The notes: generated from the sequence alone by a model not told the origin. A stretch of 64,000 nucleotides of DNA from Lachnospiraceae bacterium (GCA_015057425.1 SVEL01000013.1:1-64000); one strand, 5' to 3'; shown: positions 23,998-33,672, numbered from the stretch's first letter. Numbers and translations: made by a program.

Positions 23998-24257
23998 CAA
24001 AAAAGGAGTCAACTACATCTCAAAAGAGACGAAGTTAACTCCGCGGTTCCACTCTTATAAAGGCATATGCCTCCACTCAATACATATAACGGTGCTACCC
24101 GTGTGAGAATACATAAATAAATAATATTCCGTTCCTCTCACAAGCTCCAAAACGCACTTCACTAATCTTCTTATGAGGATTGCTTTCAGCCGGTGGCAAT
24201 CCGTCTCTGACATCTTCCAATCAGTTACTCTTTTTCTTCGTCGCTTTTAAAATATAT
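23998..24257 (-). ncRNA. T-box leader RNA, probable tRNA-Cys specificity
   Basis: The minus-strand leader holds the T-box core AGAGTGGAACCGCGG (24041-24055) followed by a terminator stem GGAGTTAACT / AGTTGACTCC and a T run ending near 23998. Upstream is a Stem I with AGTA and AGAGA elements and a specifier region GTGAAG-TGC-GTTTTGGAGC, with the TGC (Cys) codon at 24154-24156. The codon matches the downstream genes cysE and cysS. Binding of uncharged tRNA-Cys should favour the antiterminator. Confidence 0.92.
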
Positions 24258-24263
24258 ATGCTT

Positions 24264-24292
24264 ATATTATGCAAAATCAACAGATTTGTCAA
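24264..24292 (-). promoter_or_regulatory. Promoter of the T-box operon
   Basis: Minus-strand TTGACA (24287-24292) and TAATAT (24264-24269) with a 17-nt spacer; transcription would start near 24257, the first base of the T-box leader. Confidence 0.75.
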
Positions 24293-24295
24293 GAA

Positions 24296-26167
24296 TTAGT
24301 TACTCTTTTTCTTCTTTAAAACAACAACTGCCATAATCACTGCTATTACAACGATTACCACTGCTACAGCTATTAATATCCAAATCATTGAAGATGATGC
24401 TTCTTTAACAGTGACATTACCGCCTGATACGACTGCTTCATACTTTTTATCCATTCCTTTTATTTCTACTGAATCAAAGTTTCCGCTTATTGTCTTTGCG
24501 CTAAGTACAACTGTTGTTTCATCAATGTTCATACCTTCACCAAGTTCAATTACAAGCTTTCCGCCAAGTTTAGCATTACCTGCTATATCAAGTTTATCTC
24601 CTGATGCGTCAAGTGTAAGCACCAAGTCACCGCCTGACTGTGAATAATTACCCGGTATTGTTGATACACCCTTTATATTTTCTGTAAGTGCTCCACCTGT
24701 TACGATAACATCACCCGTTCCGAGAGAATTGGCACCTACCATTATCAATGTACCATTTTCAACAGTAACACCACCTGTAAATGTGTTATTTCCTACAAGT
24801 GCAAGAGTTCCGGTACCTTTTTTAGTAAGCTTGCCGCTTCCTGATATATCATTAAGCCAACTGTCACAGGCATTATACGCTCCCTTAGATGCATCCATGT
24901 CAACAGTTACATCTGTTAAAAATTCTGCATATCCGTTTGCTGCCGCATAATAATTAAGCCTTCCCCAGCCCTCTTCATCATCTAACAAAGGATAACCTGA
25001 TTCAAGCCCGGTGGTATATAATACATATCTTCTCTGTTCATCTGTCAGATAAGGTAATCTTGAAGACAAAAGTGCCTCAGCACCCTTTGGTACTTTCATC
25101 GCTACGTTGGTCTCTCCGATTTTTTCAAAATCATATGTTAGATAATAAATATACTGTTTAAGATTCTCTTTATATGCAGCATAATCTTCAAGCGTTGCAA
25201 CTTCCGGAATAACATTCTCTCCAACAAGATTCTGTTGTCCCTTGTTATATGCTGCTTTTACAAATGTATATGTCGAAGCTTTAGTATCAGCCAAAATTGA
25301 TGAAGAAAGCGCTGTTGCGGTAAGTCTTCCTCCCATTACATCAAGCGGTGAATGCATACCTGCAATTATACGATAATTTCCTACTTCAGCTGCCGTCATA
25401 AGCATATCACAGAACTTCTGTGGAACAGAATAAGCAATTGCATATGCAGCAAGAAAAGCACCATTAGTATGACCGCTTGGGAAACCGCCGTCATCTGCGC
25501 CATTTATGGAAGCAATCCCCTTCTCCTCAATAATGGTATCAACTACCTGCGACTCAACAAAGCCTTCTGTTACTACTTCCATTGTATCAAGCTTCCATCT
25601 GTATGGTCTTGGAAATGAATAGTATGCTTTTGCTGCTGATGTGGATGCCGCCGTATTTCTGAACAAATCTGCAAGATATGCAGGAAAATAAAGCTTAGCA
25701 CTACTCTTTAACTTCCATTCCGAAGTATCATCCCCTATGCCTGAAAGTTCTATAAACTTTTCTTTATACTCACCTAAACCATCCAATATAACCCAATTAA
25801 GGTGCGTAAACTCTATTTCATGAGCTTTTACTTCCTGTTCTTTTGTCCTTGCGCCTGCAATATCATATGCTTTTTGTATATTCGTCCTTATAATTGCATC
25901 ATTAAGTATAGTCCCCGTACTCCACGTCTCTCCCGGTTCCCACAAATCGGCAAAACCATTTAACATACCTATAGCTACGTTTGTGTCCGGGGTCTTATTG
26001 TCTGAAATATTACTCTTATAATTATCTGCGTAATATCCGTAAACAGCTTCATGTGGGTCAATTACGCTTTCCGCAACAACACTTATAGGCGAAAGCATCA
26101 CCATAACACCTGCAATACAAAATGAGACTACCTTACATAACTTCTTTGAAAAAATCTTTTTCACCAT
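24296..26167 (-). CDS. Surface PAP2/acid phosphatase with autotransporter-like repeat and C-terminal anchor
   Basis: A signal peptide (VVSFCIAGVMVMLSPISVVA) precedes a class A acid phosphatase-like PAP2 domain with all three motifs: KAYYSFPRP, FPSGHTNGAF and YRIIAGMHSPLD. Around residue 425 an autotransporter passenger-type repeat begins (GTGTLALVGNNTFTGGVTV, GTLIMVGANSLGTGDVIVTGGAL). The end is a transmembrane helix (MIWILIAVAVVIVVIAVIMA) followed by KKKKSN, so the protein is membrane anchored facing outwards. Two tandem ATGs exist; the second (26167) has the better distance to GAGGAGG. It overlaps the GNAT gene stop region. Confidence 0.8.
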   Translation of the reverse strand: MVKKIFSKKLCKVVSFCIAGVMVMLSPISVVAESVIDPHEAVYGYYADNYKSNISDNKTPDTNVAIGMLNGFADLWEPGETWSTGTILNDAIIRTNIQKAYDIAGARTKEQEVKAHEIEFTHLNWVILDGLGEYKEKFIELSGIGDDTSEWKLKSSAKLYFPAYLADLFRNTAASTSAAKAYYSFPRPYRWKLDTMEVVTEGFVESQVVDTIIEEKGIASINGADDGGFPSGHTNGAFLAAYAIAYSVPQKFCDMLMTAAEVGNYRIIAGMHSPLDVMGGRLTATALSSSILADTKASTYTFVKAAYNKGQQNLVGENVIPEVATLEDYAAYKENLKQYIYYLTYDFEKIGETNVAMKVPKGAEALLSSRLPYLTDEQRRYVLYTTGLESGYPLLDDEEGWGRLNYYAAANGYAEFLTDVTVDMDASKGAYNACDSWLNDISGSGKLTKKGTGTLALVGNNTFTGGVTVENGTLIMVGANSLGTGDVIVTGGALTENIKGVSTIPGNYSQSGGDLVLTLDASGDKLDIAGNAKLGGKLVIELGEGMNIDETTVVLSAKTISGNFDSVEIKGMDKKYEAVVSGGNVTVKEASSSMIWILIAVAVVIVVIAVIMAVVVLKKKKSN

Positions 26168-26169
26168 CA

Positions 26170-27234
26170 TCAGACCTCCTCGTTTACTGTTATTCCTTCA
26201 AGGCATTCCATCTTCGGCATACCTTCAATTTCCCTCATCCCAAATACAAACTCCGTAATTTCCCTTAAATTCAAACTGATTGTTTGTGACAACAAGTTTT
26301 CTTCACGCTCACTTATACTAACCTTTCCTTTTAGCGAATTAACCTCATATATCTTATTATCATCCTCTAATTTTATATATACCACTTTGTCTTCCGTGGC
26401 ATTAAGATTCTCAAGAAAATATGGTGATGTCACCTTTGCCATAACCTTATTATAAATAAATTTTATATTGTTTATATTATACCTTATTTTTATTCTTTCT
26501 GCCAGCTCAAATTCATAATCCGGCTCAACAACATAATCACATATTCGTATCTCATCTGACTGTCGTTCTTTATGTCCGTTAATTATCGCATAACCTTTTA
26601 TTTTTTCACTTTTACGAATAATAACTATGCTACTGTCCTCTGCATCAATCTGATTGAGCATTACTTTAAAATAAGCTTCGTCTTTATAGGTTGCAATAAT
26701 ATTTTTTTCTAATATATTGTGATTGTAATCAGCCGAAAATTCAACCAACTCCCGTATTATATTGTGCTTGCTGTCATAGTACCTGCCGTTTAATTCTTCA
26801 AGTCTCACGTCTTCTTTGGCTCCGGTTCCCCTCAGACTGATTTCTCCCGAATTTCTTATGGTAACAAATCCGTTTCCTTTATATATTTTTTCATCTACAG
26901 GTATCAGATAAGTAAAATACGTCCCTTCTTTCGCAGATAATTCTACGGCTTTATTCACCATATCTCTGGACAACCCTTGTCCTCTGTATTCATTATCTAC
27001 CGCCACAGCATATATGTAATCTGCATCAAATAATTTTTCACCAACTGATAAATGCTTAGCATTTCTGCTAAGCATAGAAATTACCTTGCCACTATTATCT
27101 GCTGAAATCAGCACCCTTTCCGGAATCATTCTTTCTTCAAAATAATATTCCGTAAATTTTTTAGGGTCACTAAATATTCTTTCATACATGGCTTTTATTT
27201 GATTTTTATGTCTGATATCTGCACTTCTAATCAT
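26170..27234 (-). CDS. GNAT N-acetyltransferase, Eis-like
   Basis: About 354 residues. The N-terminal half is a GNAT domain with ISMLSRNAKHLSV, DYIYAVAVDNEYRGQGLSRDMV (acetyl-CoA binding loop R-x-x-G-x-[GS]) and GFVTI; the C-terminal half has a second GNAT-like region and a segment like the sterol-carrier fold of Eis proteins (VAKVTSPYFLENL). The ATG at 27234 follows the ispF stop directly, with GGAG formed by the last ispF codons; the longer frame starting at 27294 would lie inside ispF and is rejected. Substrate unknown. Confidence 0.75.
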   Translation of the reverse strand: MIRSADIRHKNQIKAMYERIFSDPKKFTEYYFEERMIPERVLISADNSGKVISMLSRNAKHLSVGEKLFDADYIYAVAVDNEYRGQGLSRDMVNKAVELSAKEGTYFTYLIPVDEKIYKGNGFVTIRNSGEISLRGTGAKEDVRLEELNGRYYDSKHNIIRELVEFSADYNHNILEKNIIATYKDEAYFKVMLNQIDAEDSSIVIIRKSEKIKGYAIINGHKERQSDEIRICDYVVEPDYEFELAERIKIRYNINNIKFIYNKVMAKVTSPYFLENLNATEDKVVYIKLEDDNKIYEVNSLKGKVSISEREENLLSQTISLNLREITEFVFGMREIEGMPKMECLEGITVNEEV

Positions 27235-27235
27235 A

Positions 27236-27703
27236 CTACTCCAATAATGATATTGCCTGACTCGATATACCTTCTCCTGTTCCTGTAAATCCAAGGCCTT
27301 CTTCCGTTGTGGCCTTTACATTTACCTGTGAGACATCTATCCCCAATGCCTTTGCCATATTTTCACGCATCGTAGGAATATGCGAAGCCATTTTCGGTCT
27401 CTGTGCAATAATTATACTGTCTATATTTACAATTGAATATCCGTTTTCTTTAAGCAGTTCGCCTACGTATTTAAGTAGCTTTATACTTGATATTCCTTTA
27501 TACTTTTCATCTGTATCAGGAAAATGTTTTCCTATATCTCCAAGTGCAGCTGCTCCCAAAAGAGAATCCATAATGGCATGTACAAGAACATCTGCATCAG
27601 AATGTCCCAAAAGACCTTTCTCATAAGGAATTTCCACTCCACCAATTATAAGCTTTCTATTTTCCGCAAGTTTATGAACATCATATCCTAATCCTACTCT
27701 CAT
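27236..27703 (-). CDS. ispF: 2-C-methyl-D-erythritol 2,4-cyclodiphosphate synthase
   Basis: The 155-residue enzyme of the MEP isoprenoid pathway has the metal-binding [15 protein letters not shown], the [23 protein letters not shown] signature, [16 protein letters not shown] and the C-terminal [19 protein letters not shown]. Length is typical. The next gene begins within two bases of its stop, indicating coupling. Confidence 0.95.
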   Translation of the reverse strand: MRVGLGYDVHKLAENRKLIIGGVEIPYEKGLLGHSDADVLVHAIMDSLLGAAALGDIGKHFPDTDEKYKGISSIKLLKYVGELLKENGYSIVNIDSIIIAQRPKMASHIPTMRENMAKALGIDVSQVNVKATTEEGLGFTGTGEGISSQAISLLE

Positions 27704-27731
27704 AACCGCACCTTACCTTTCGTATATTATC

Positions 27732-28424
27732 TTACTCATTTACTTCAACTGTTTCTTTTTTGCTTTTCTTAAATAACTTTTTCCAATTAATTACATACAC
27801 AAGAATATACATTATAATTCCTAATCCAACGCCACCTATTGCATCAACGATGGAATGCTGTTTAAGAATAACCGTTGATGCGATTATAAGTGCAGTTAAT
27901 ATTCCTGTGCTAATAAGAACCGGCTTTCTAAACTTTCCTGATATATATTCACTTTTAAATAACATCATAAAAATCGCAAAAGAATTAAATGAATGTATAC
28001 TCGGAAATACATTTGTATTGGTGTCCGAATGATATATCATACCGACAATCGCCGTAAATATATTTTTATTTACGTCAAGATTTTCAATTCTTAAATCCTG
28101 TCCGTTAGGCCATATAGTACATATAAAAAGACATATACTCATTCCGACAAACAAATATATTGATGCCTTATAAAATTCCTTTTTTGACCTTAATGCTATA
28201 TATGCCATAGAAACAGGTACATATAAAAACCACAACAGATATGGTATAACAAATACTTCGTTAAAAGGAATAATATCATCAATCCAAATATGAATATTGA
28301 AATAATCTGACTGTGGTGTTACAGTTCTTTCTAACCATAAAAACCATGGCAAATATAAAAATATATATGATGCGGTCCAAACATGTCCGTATTTTTTTAT
28401 AATAAACTTTATCTTGTCTTTCAT
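27732..28424 (-). CDS. Integral membrane PAP2-family phosphatase
   Basis: The 230-residue product has about six hydrophobic helices and PAP2 motifs near the C-terminal half: VFPSIHSFNSFAIF (PSxH with Ile in place of Gly) and LKQHSIVDAIGGVGLG (H-x3-D). Such proteins remove phosphate from lipid phosphates or undecaprenyl pyrophosphate. The tail is basic and acidic mixed (KKSKKETVEVNE). It lies 28 nt upstream of ispF on the same strand. Confidence 0.75.
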   Translation of the reverse strand: MKDKIKFIIKKYGHVWTASYIFLYLPWFLWLERTVTPQSDYFNIHIWIDDIIPFNEVFVIPYLLWFLYVPVSMAYIALRSKKEFYKASIYLFVGMSICLFICTIWPNGQDLRIENLDVNKNIFTAIVGMIYHSDTNTNVFPSIHSFNSFAIFMMLFKSEYISGKFRKPVLISTGILTALIIASTVILKQHSIVDAIGGVGLGIIMYILVYVINWKKLFKKSKKETVEVNE

Positions 28425-28483
28425 ATCATGTCTCCAATTATAATAATATCTTTCGTGTATTAAAAGCTATTCTGCTATCTTTT

Positions 28484-29254
28484 TTAAATATTGTCAAGCA
28501 TTATTTCTTTTATTACGGCCGCACATTCTCTGAATATATAGTTAATTATAAGAATCGGATCAGCTTTTGCTGCCAATCCGTATACATTCTTTATTCCTAA
28601 TTTTTTTGCAATTGCAACAGCTCTGAATATATGAAAATTATTGGTAGTTACAGCAATATATGATGCATCTTTATTTTGCTCCCTTATAATGTTATAACTC
28701 ATCTGAAGATTTTCCTTTGTTGAAGTGGATTTATCTTCTTTGATTATTCTATATTCTTCTATGCCGGCAAGCGACAGATACCCCGCCATTGCTTCTGCTT
28801 CAGTTATATCTTCGCCCTTACCTTTTCCTCCTGACACGATAACAATCGTATCAGGATTCTCTTTTAAGTACTCAGTCGCTTTTTCCAGTCTTTTTCTAAG
28901 TGATTTGGTAATTCTTTTTTTATCAACCTTGGCACCTAATACAATAAGATAATCAACAACCTTATCAGGTCTTGCATTCATACCGCTTATTATCATCCCG
29001 ATAAGTATCATAAAACATATAATTGCAACTGCCGCACCGGATATAACAACTGCATATACCGGTAAGGGTACTTTTCCCCAAACACCGTACTTTGTAAACA
29101 GTGATGAGACCGTTGTAAATACAGCAAATATCACCGTAGAAAATAACCAGAAACCTGCAAACGCTCCTCTTAATCCGGTGTATGAAATTATAACAATATA
29201 ATGCACCAGGCATAATCCTGTTAATATCATCATAACAGCTGTTATTATGTCCAT
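28484..29254 (-). CDS. YdcF/ElyC/SanA family (DUF218) membrane protein
   Basis: Three to four hydrophobic segments occupy the first 90 residues, followed by a DUF218 domain: VDYLIVLGAKVDKKRITKSL, TIVIVSGGKGKGEDITEAEAM, EEYRIIKEDKSTSTKENLQ and TTNNFHIFRAVAIAKKLG. DUF218 proteins are linked to envelope maintenance, but the reaction is not settled. GGAGGAG before ATG fixes the start. Confidence 0.85.
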   Translation of the reverse strand: MDIITAVMMILTGLCLVHYIVIISYTGLRGAFAGFWLFSTVIFAVFTTVSSLFTKYGVWGKVPLPVYAVVISGAAVAIICFMILIGMIISGMNARPDKVVDYLIVLGAKVDKKRITKSLRKRLEKATEYLKENPDTIVIVSGGKGKGEDITEAEAMAGYLSLAGIEEYRIIKEDKSTSTKENLQMSYNIIREQNKDASYIAVTTNNFHIFRAVAIAKKLGIKNVYGLAAKADPILIINYIFRECAAVIKEIMLDNI

Positions 29255-29275
29255 CTGCTCCTCCGAAAAATGTTA

Positions 29276-31447
29276 CTATTCTTTAATTCCCAAGAATTCT
29301 TCTTCAAACTTGTATATTGGCATCGGCTTACCGAAGTAGAATCCCTGAATAGTCTTTACACCCATCTTTTTAAGGATCTTGTACTGTACTTTATCTTCAA
29401 CGCCTTCTATACATACTGCAACATTAAGCTTCTCTGAAAGTTCTGTTATAAGTTTTACAAACACCTTTGCATAATCATCAGACACTATATCCGTAATGAA
29501 TGTTCTGTCTACTTTAATTATATCCAAATCAAGCTGTTTTATATAATTAAGAGACGAATATCCCGTTCCAAAGTCATCAAGCGCTATGCTTACACCGATT
29601 TCTTTTAACTGTCTGATAATATTTCTGACTCTTGTCATATCATTAATAGCAAGATTTTCAGTTATTTCAAGAACCATATTTTCCGGCTTAACTCCGGTCT
29701 CTTCTATAATGTCACGTACATCTTCAACAATGCTGTTTTTCATAAGCTGAACAACTGAAAGATTTACATGGAGATGCACGTCTATACCCATATCACTCCA
29801 ACGCTTATTAGCTTCACATGCTTTCTTTAAGAAGTAACTTCCGATAGGCGTAATAAGTCCTAAATGTTCTGCCAATGGTATAAATTCTGTAGGACCAAGG
29901 AATCCCAGATTACCACTGTTCCATCTTATAAGAGCTTCTCCTCCTACACATTTTGCAGTAGCTGCATCTACAATCGGCTGAACATATACTTCAAATTCAT
30001 TACAGCCGACAGAAATTGCACTTCTCATATTTTTCTCAATATCAAGACGCTTAACTGACTTATCTTCTTCCTTAGCATTATAATATCTGTACTGGTTCTT
30101 TCCTGACTTTTTGGCATCATACATAGCTATATCTGCTTTTTTAATAAGCTCATGTACTTCATTTCCTTCATCAGGGAAATGAACTATACCCATACTCATC
30201 TTACAATAATATTCTGCACCATTAAGACACCACGGCTTGTCAAATAACTGCATTATTGCACTGACAATCTTATCGCACTTTCCAATCTCATCCGGATTGA
30301 TAATTACGATAAATTCATCTCCTCCGACTCTGTAGCAATGTTCTTCTATACCGTCTATCTGTTGAAGACCTACAGAAATCATCTTTAAAAGCAAATCACC
30401 GTACTGATGACCGAGACCGTCATTTATATGCTTAAAATCATCCAAGTCTACAAAAAGCAACGCTCCCCTTCCACCATTTACAACAGCCTCTTCTATGCAC
30501 ATAGCCAAATCACTTTCACAACGCATTCTGTTGTAAAGCCCTGTAAGGAAGTCATTATTTGCCTGAAACTCTATTCTCTTCTCGTACTTTTTCTTTTCTG
30601 TTATATCTGTCATTGTGCACAATGACACTTTATTGCTGTTTACCCACGTAATTTCCGTATTTTTTATATCAAACCATGTATCAAGTCTGTTATCATACAC
30701 TTCCCTGAAATATGTAGGGTTATTTATCATAGGACAGTTGTCACAATCGTACTGTCTTTCTCCCAAATGAAAATCCCAGCAGTGTTTACCAACCATATCT
30801 TCTTTGACAATTCTTTTCATCGTTTCATTGCAGAAAAGAATCTCTCTTGTCTTTGGATCCACAACATAGATTCCGCTTCCAATATTGTCAAGAATCTCTC
30901 TTAATGCGGTATATGAATTAACAAGAGAATTATTTGAAATTTTCTTCTCTAAAATGGTCTGTAAAACCTTACATATATCAGCTACAAAAAGAATTGAATT
31001 GGAATGCCAAACTCTCTTCTTTCTGTTTTCGGCAAAAACCGCATGCATTACCGGTCTTCCACCCAGAACAAGCGGTATGGCAAGAAGCGAATCCACTTTA
31101 AGGTTACTTAAAATCTTGACCTCTTCTTCTGTTGCCATTTCTCCGATAGGTACAATATAGAGATCATCCGGTCTCTTATTGAGTATATCACTCATATATG
31201 GTGATAATGTTTCAGCTATATTACCACCATCACCCCATACATATTCTTTTATAGTATTTACCCTGTCTTCCTTGCACTCAAACATAATTATGTTTGAAAC
31301 CTCAAGATAATCACCTATTATATTAAATGCGGTATCTAATATCTCATCAAAATTCTTCTCTGATTCCATCAGCTGAACTACCGCTGTAATTGATTCACTC
31401 CTCTTTATCTCTTGTTGAATTCTGTCACTTTTTTCCATAAAACTCAT
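29276..31447 (-). CDS. GAF-PAS-GGDEF-EAL cyclic-di-GMP signalling protein
   Basis: In the 723 residues a GAF-like domain (about 20-175), a PAS domain (about 183-285), a diguanylate cyclase domain with intact YRVGGDEFIVII (about 295-455) and a phosphodiesterase domain with GGEALIRW, LEITENLAIND and LDDFGTGYSS (about 460-715) follow each other. Both catalytic signatures look intact, so the net direction of c-di-GMP change is not predictable. The PAS domain carries a Cys cluster, KHCWDF then DCDNCPM, which could bind metal or sense redox. No membrane helix is present, so it is cytoplasmic. Confidence 0.92.
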   Translation of the reverse strand: MSFMEKSDRIQQEIKRSESITAVVQLMESEKNFDEILDTAFNIIGDYLEVSNIIMFECKEDRVNTIKEYVWGDGGNIAETLSPYMSDILNKRPDDLYIVPIGEMATEEEVKILSNLKVDSLLAIPLVLGGRPVMHAVFAENRKKRVWHSNSILFVADICKVLQTILEKKISNNSLVNSYTALREILDNIGSGIYVVDPKTREILFCNETMKRIVKEDMVGKHCWDFHLGERQYDCDNCPMINNPTYFREVYDNRLDTWFDIKNTEITWVNSNKVSLCTMTDITEKKKYEKRIEFQANNDFLTGLYNRMRCESDLAMCIEEAVVNGGRGALLFVDLDDFKHINDGLGHQYGDLLLKMISVGLQQIDGIEEHCYRVGGDEFIVIINPDEIGKCDKIVSAIMQLFDKPWCLNGAEYYCKMSMGIVHFPDEGNEVHELIKKADIAMYDAKKSGKNQYRYYNAKEEDKSVKRLDIEKNMRSAISVGCNEFEVYVQPIVDAATAKCVGGEALIRWNSGNLGFLGPTEFIPLAEHLGLITPIGSYFLKKACEANKRWSDMGIDVHLHVNLSVVQLMKNSIVEDVRDIIEETGVKPENMVLEITENLAINDMTRVRNIIRQLKEIGVSIALDDFGTGYSSLNYIKQLDLDIIKVDRTFITDIVSDDYAKVFVKLITELSEKLNVAVCIEGVEDKVQYKILKKMGVKTIQGFYFGKPMPIYKFEEEFLGIKE

Positions 31448-31461
31448 CGTAAGTTACTCCT

Positions 31462-32694
31462 TTAACTTCTCTCCGCCGATTTTATTTCCTTATACCACTC
31501 ATCTCCACTTGGAACACCATTAACTTTACAAAACTCTTCCCATACATCCGAAAACGGATAAAACTTCAATTCTTCCTGCATTATCATCAGTTCAGTCATA
31601 TTACCGTTTTCCTGAAATTTACGCATTGTTTCTGCCGGCTGCAAAAGTGCAAAAAGCAATGCCTTCTGCAGATTTCTCATACCAATCACCCATGCAGCAA
31701 CACGGTTAATGCTTGCATCAAAATAATCTAAAGCAATAAACACTCTGTCAAGTGCATTGTTTCTTACAATTTCCTTTGCAATTTCCTTTGTTTCATCATC
31801 AAACAAAACAACATGATCGCTATCCCATCTTACCGGCCTTGTCACATGAAGTGCAAGCTTATCTGAGAATAATAACAAAGATGAAATCTTGTCAGACACA
31901 ACTTCTGTCGGATGATAATGTCCGTTGTCCATAAGGCTGAGTATTCCTCTGGACGCCGCATAATTCATAGTAAATTCCGCAGAACCCACTGTATACGATT
32001 CAAGACCTATACCAAAAACCTTTGATTCAAGTGCAACGTATACTTTAGACTTATCATATTCTACAGAAAGTATCTCATCTAATGACTCCATAAATCTTCT
32101 TCTGGGACCAAGTCTGTCGGCAGGTATATCTTTATAACCATCCGGAATCCATATATTCATAACACATGGATATCCTGTTTCTTCTGCAAAATATTCAGCA
32201 ATTTTTATACATGCCTTACCATGATTAATCCAAAAACTTCTTACATCATCATCAGGACTTGAAAGAGTAAGTCCGTCTTTCACCATAGGATGTGAAAAAT
32301 ATGTAGGATTAAAATCTATTCCTATACCTCTTTCTTTTGCATAATCCACCCATCTTTTGAAATGCTCCGGTTTTAAACTGTCTCTGTCTGCAAACTTTCC
32401 ATCTTCAAAAATGGCATATGACGCATGAAGATTGATTTTATGCTTGCCAGGTATCATCTTAAGTGCAAGATCCATATCACTCATAAGTTCTTCAGGAGTG
32501 GTGGCTTTGCCCGGATAATTACCTGTTGCCTGAATACCTCCCGTAAGAGGTCCGTCATGGTCAAATCCCGTTACATCGTCGCCCTGCCAGCAATGCATGG
32601 AAATATTAACATTCTTAAGAATTTCCATTGCTTTATCTGTATCAACACCTATCTGTGCGTATTTTTCTTTAGCATAATCGTACCTAGTCATCAT
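31462..32694 (-). CDS. rhaA: L-rhamnose isomerase
   Basis: RhaA converts L-rhamnose to L-rhamnulose in the cytoplasm. From the ATG at 32694 the product has about 411 residues with the family blocks MHCWQGDDVTGFDHDGPLTGG, KINLHASYAIFE, GIGIDFNPTYFSHP, NIWIPDGYKDIPADR, SLMDNGHYHPTE and HVTRPVRWDSDHVV (metal and substrate residues). The longer frame to 32790 is out of place because GAGGTGG lies just before 32694. The gene overlaps the end of a small gene at 32684 by a few bases. No rhamnulokinase or aldolase gene is nearby. Confidence 0.93.
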   Translation of the reverse strand: MMTRYDYAKEKYAQIGVDTDKAMEILKNVNISMHCWQGDDVTGFDHDGPLTGGIQATGNYPGKATTPEELMSDMDLALKMIPGKHKINLHASYAIFEDGKFADRDSLKPEHFKRWVDYAKERGIGIDFNPTYFSHPMVKDGLTLSSPDDDVRSFWINHGKACIKIAEYFAEETGYPCVMNIWIPDGYKDIPADRLGPRRRFMESLDEILSVEYDKSKVYVALESKVFGIGLESYTVGSAEFTMNYAASRGILSLMDNGHYHPTEVVSDKISSLLLFSDKLALHVTRPVRWDSDHVVLFDDETKEIAKEIVRNNALDRVFIALDYFDASINRVAAWVIGMRNLQKALLFALLQPAETMRKFQENGNMTELMIMQEELKFYPFSDVWEEFCKVNGVPSGDEWYKEIKSAERS

Positions 32695-32968
32695 TTTCCA
32701 CCTCTGAATCTTCTTCAAATTCTGTTTCTTCTTCCTTAGGTTCAAAAATATCTTCCCAAAGTTCAATTCTCTTGCCGTAAGATTTGTCAAACTTCTTTTC
32801 TTTTATATATCCGGCTTCTAAGTATTTATATACCAATTCCCTAAAATCCTTAAAATTTTCATAAGCTTCTTCCCTGTAATTGTTTTCAAGATTAAGCTGT
32901 ACCTCCATCTCTTTTTGCTCGATAAACAGCTTCATTGTCTTCTTATCCATCTGTTCGATTCTGTCCAT
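32684..32968 (-). CDS. Small helical acidic protein upstream of rhaA
   Basis: About 94 residues starting MDRIEQMDKKTMKLFIEQKE; I do not recognise it. The middle (FRELVYKYLEAGYIKEKKFD) looks helical and the tail is very acidic (FEPKEEETEFEEDSEVENDD). A frame extension to 32986 would need a TTG start and is not chosen. Overlap with rhaA suggests co-expression from the promoter at 33039. Confidence 0.6.
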   Translation of the reverse strand: MDRIEQMDKKTMKLFIEQKEMEVQLNLENNYREEAYENFKDFRELVYKYLEAGYIKEKKFDKSYGKRIELWEDIFEPKEEETEFEEDSEVENDD

Positions 32969-33038
32969 AATTCCACGACCTTTCAAGTTTTTATACTAAG
33001 ATTAATACAACTTAATTTTTCCACACAAAATACACCTT

Positions 33039-33067
33039 ATTATACTACATTTTTCCAGCTGTAACAA
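33039..33067 (-). promoter_or_regulatory. Promoter of the small gene and rhaA
   Basis: TTGTTA (33062-33067) and TATAAT (33039-33044) on the minus strand, 17 nt apart, about 70 nt upstream of 32968. Confidence 0.6.
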
Positions 33068-33183
33068 CAATTTTATTTAATTTATTTTAGAAAAAATTTA
33101 GAAAAAAACGGGTTGCAAAATACTAATTTGCACCCCGTCCAAAAAGACCCTACACTTATGTTATTATTTTAATATATTTCCTT

Positions 33184-33348
33184 TTATTCTTCCAAGGCTT
33201 TTTCTATACGTTCATTATCCTTCTTCAAATACTCCAAAGCTTTTTCTTTGTCATCATTTTCGATTGCTTCAATAATCAAATCGTTTAAAAACTTATCTTT
33301 TCTCAGACCATCTTTATATTGCATATCTGTTGGCATATATTCACACAT
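33184..33348 (-). CDS. Small conserved-looking protein of 54 residues
   Basis: A short frame reads MCEYMPTDMQYKDGLRKD and continues as charged helices ending YLKKDNERIEKALEE. AAAGGAAG nine bases before the first ATG (33348) supports this start; an internal ATG at 33336 is possible. Similar short helical proteins with MPT[DN]-x-QFKD openings are, from memory, frequent in Lachnospiraceae, function unknown. The rest of 33349-33569 holds no gene that I can see. Confidence 0.55.
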   Translation of the reverse strand: MCEYMPTDMQYKDGLRKDKFLNDLIIEAIENDDKEKALEYLKKDNERIEKALEE

Positions 33349-33569
33349 CCCCTCACACTTCCTTTCGATATAATATATAATTGAATACTGTCATTATTCA
33401 TTATACTTATATTATAAGGATTTTATATTTTAGTGTAAAGTCTTATTAATTTGTCATTGTTCTTTCATTTTGGAATAATTTTGATTTTTACTTAGATTAT
33501 AGAATTATAGAATATATATTGTATATACATATTATCATATTGTTTGTATATTTTCAAGTATTTTTACAA

Positions 33570-33630
33570 AAAAACTGTAGGTAATGATATACGTTCGTAA
33601 TTCCGGATACATATCATCCCTACAGTTTTT
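33570..33630 (-). terminator. Long hairpin terminator after the GH127 gene
   Basis: AAAACTGTAGG pairs with CCTACAGTTTT, with further inner pairing around GATGATATG and CATATCATT-like arms, followed by T7 on the minus strand. Confidence 0.75.
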
Positions 33631-33672
33631 CATTCATGAAAGGTTTTAAAACCCTATTTTATATTTATAGCT

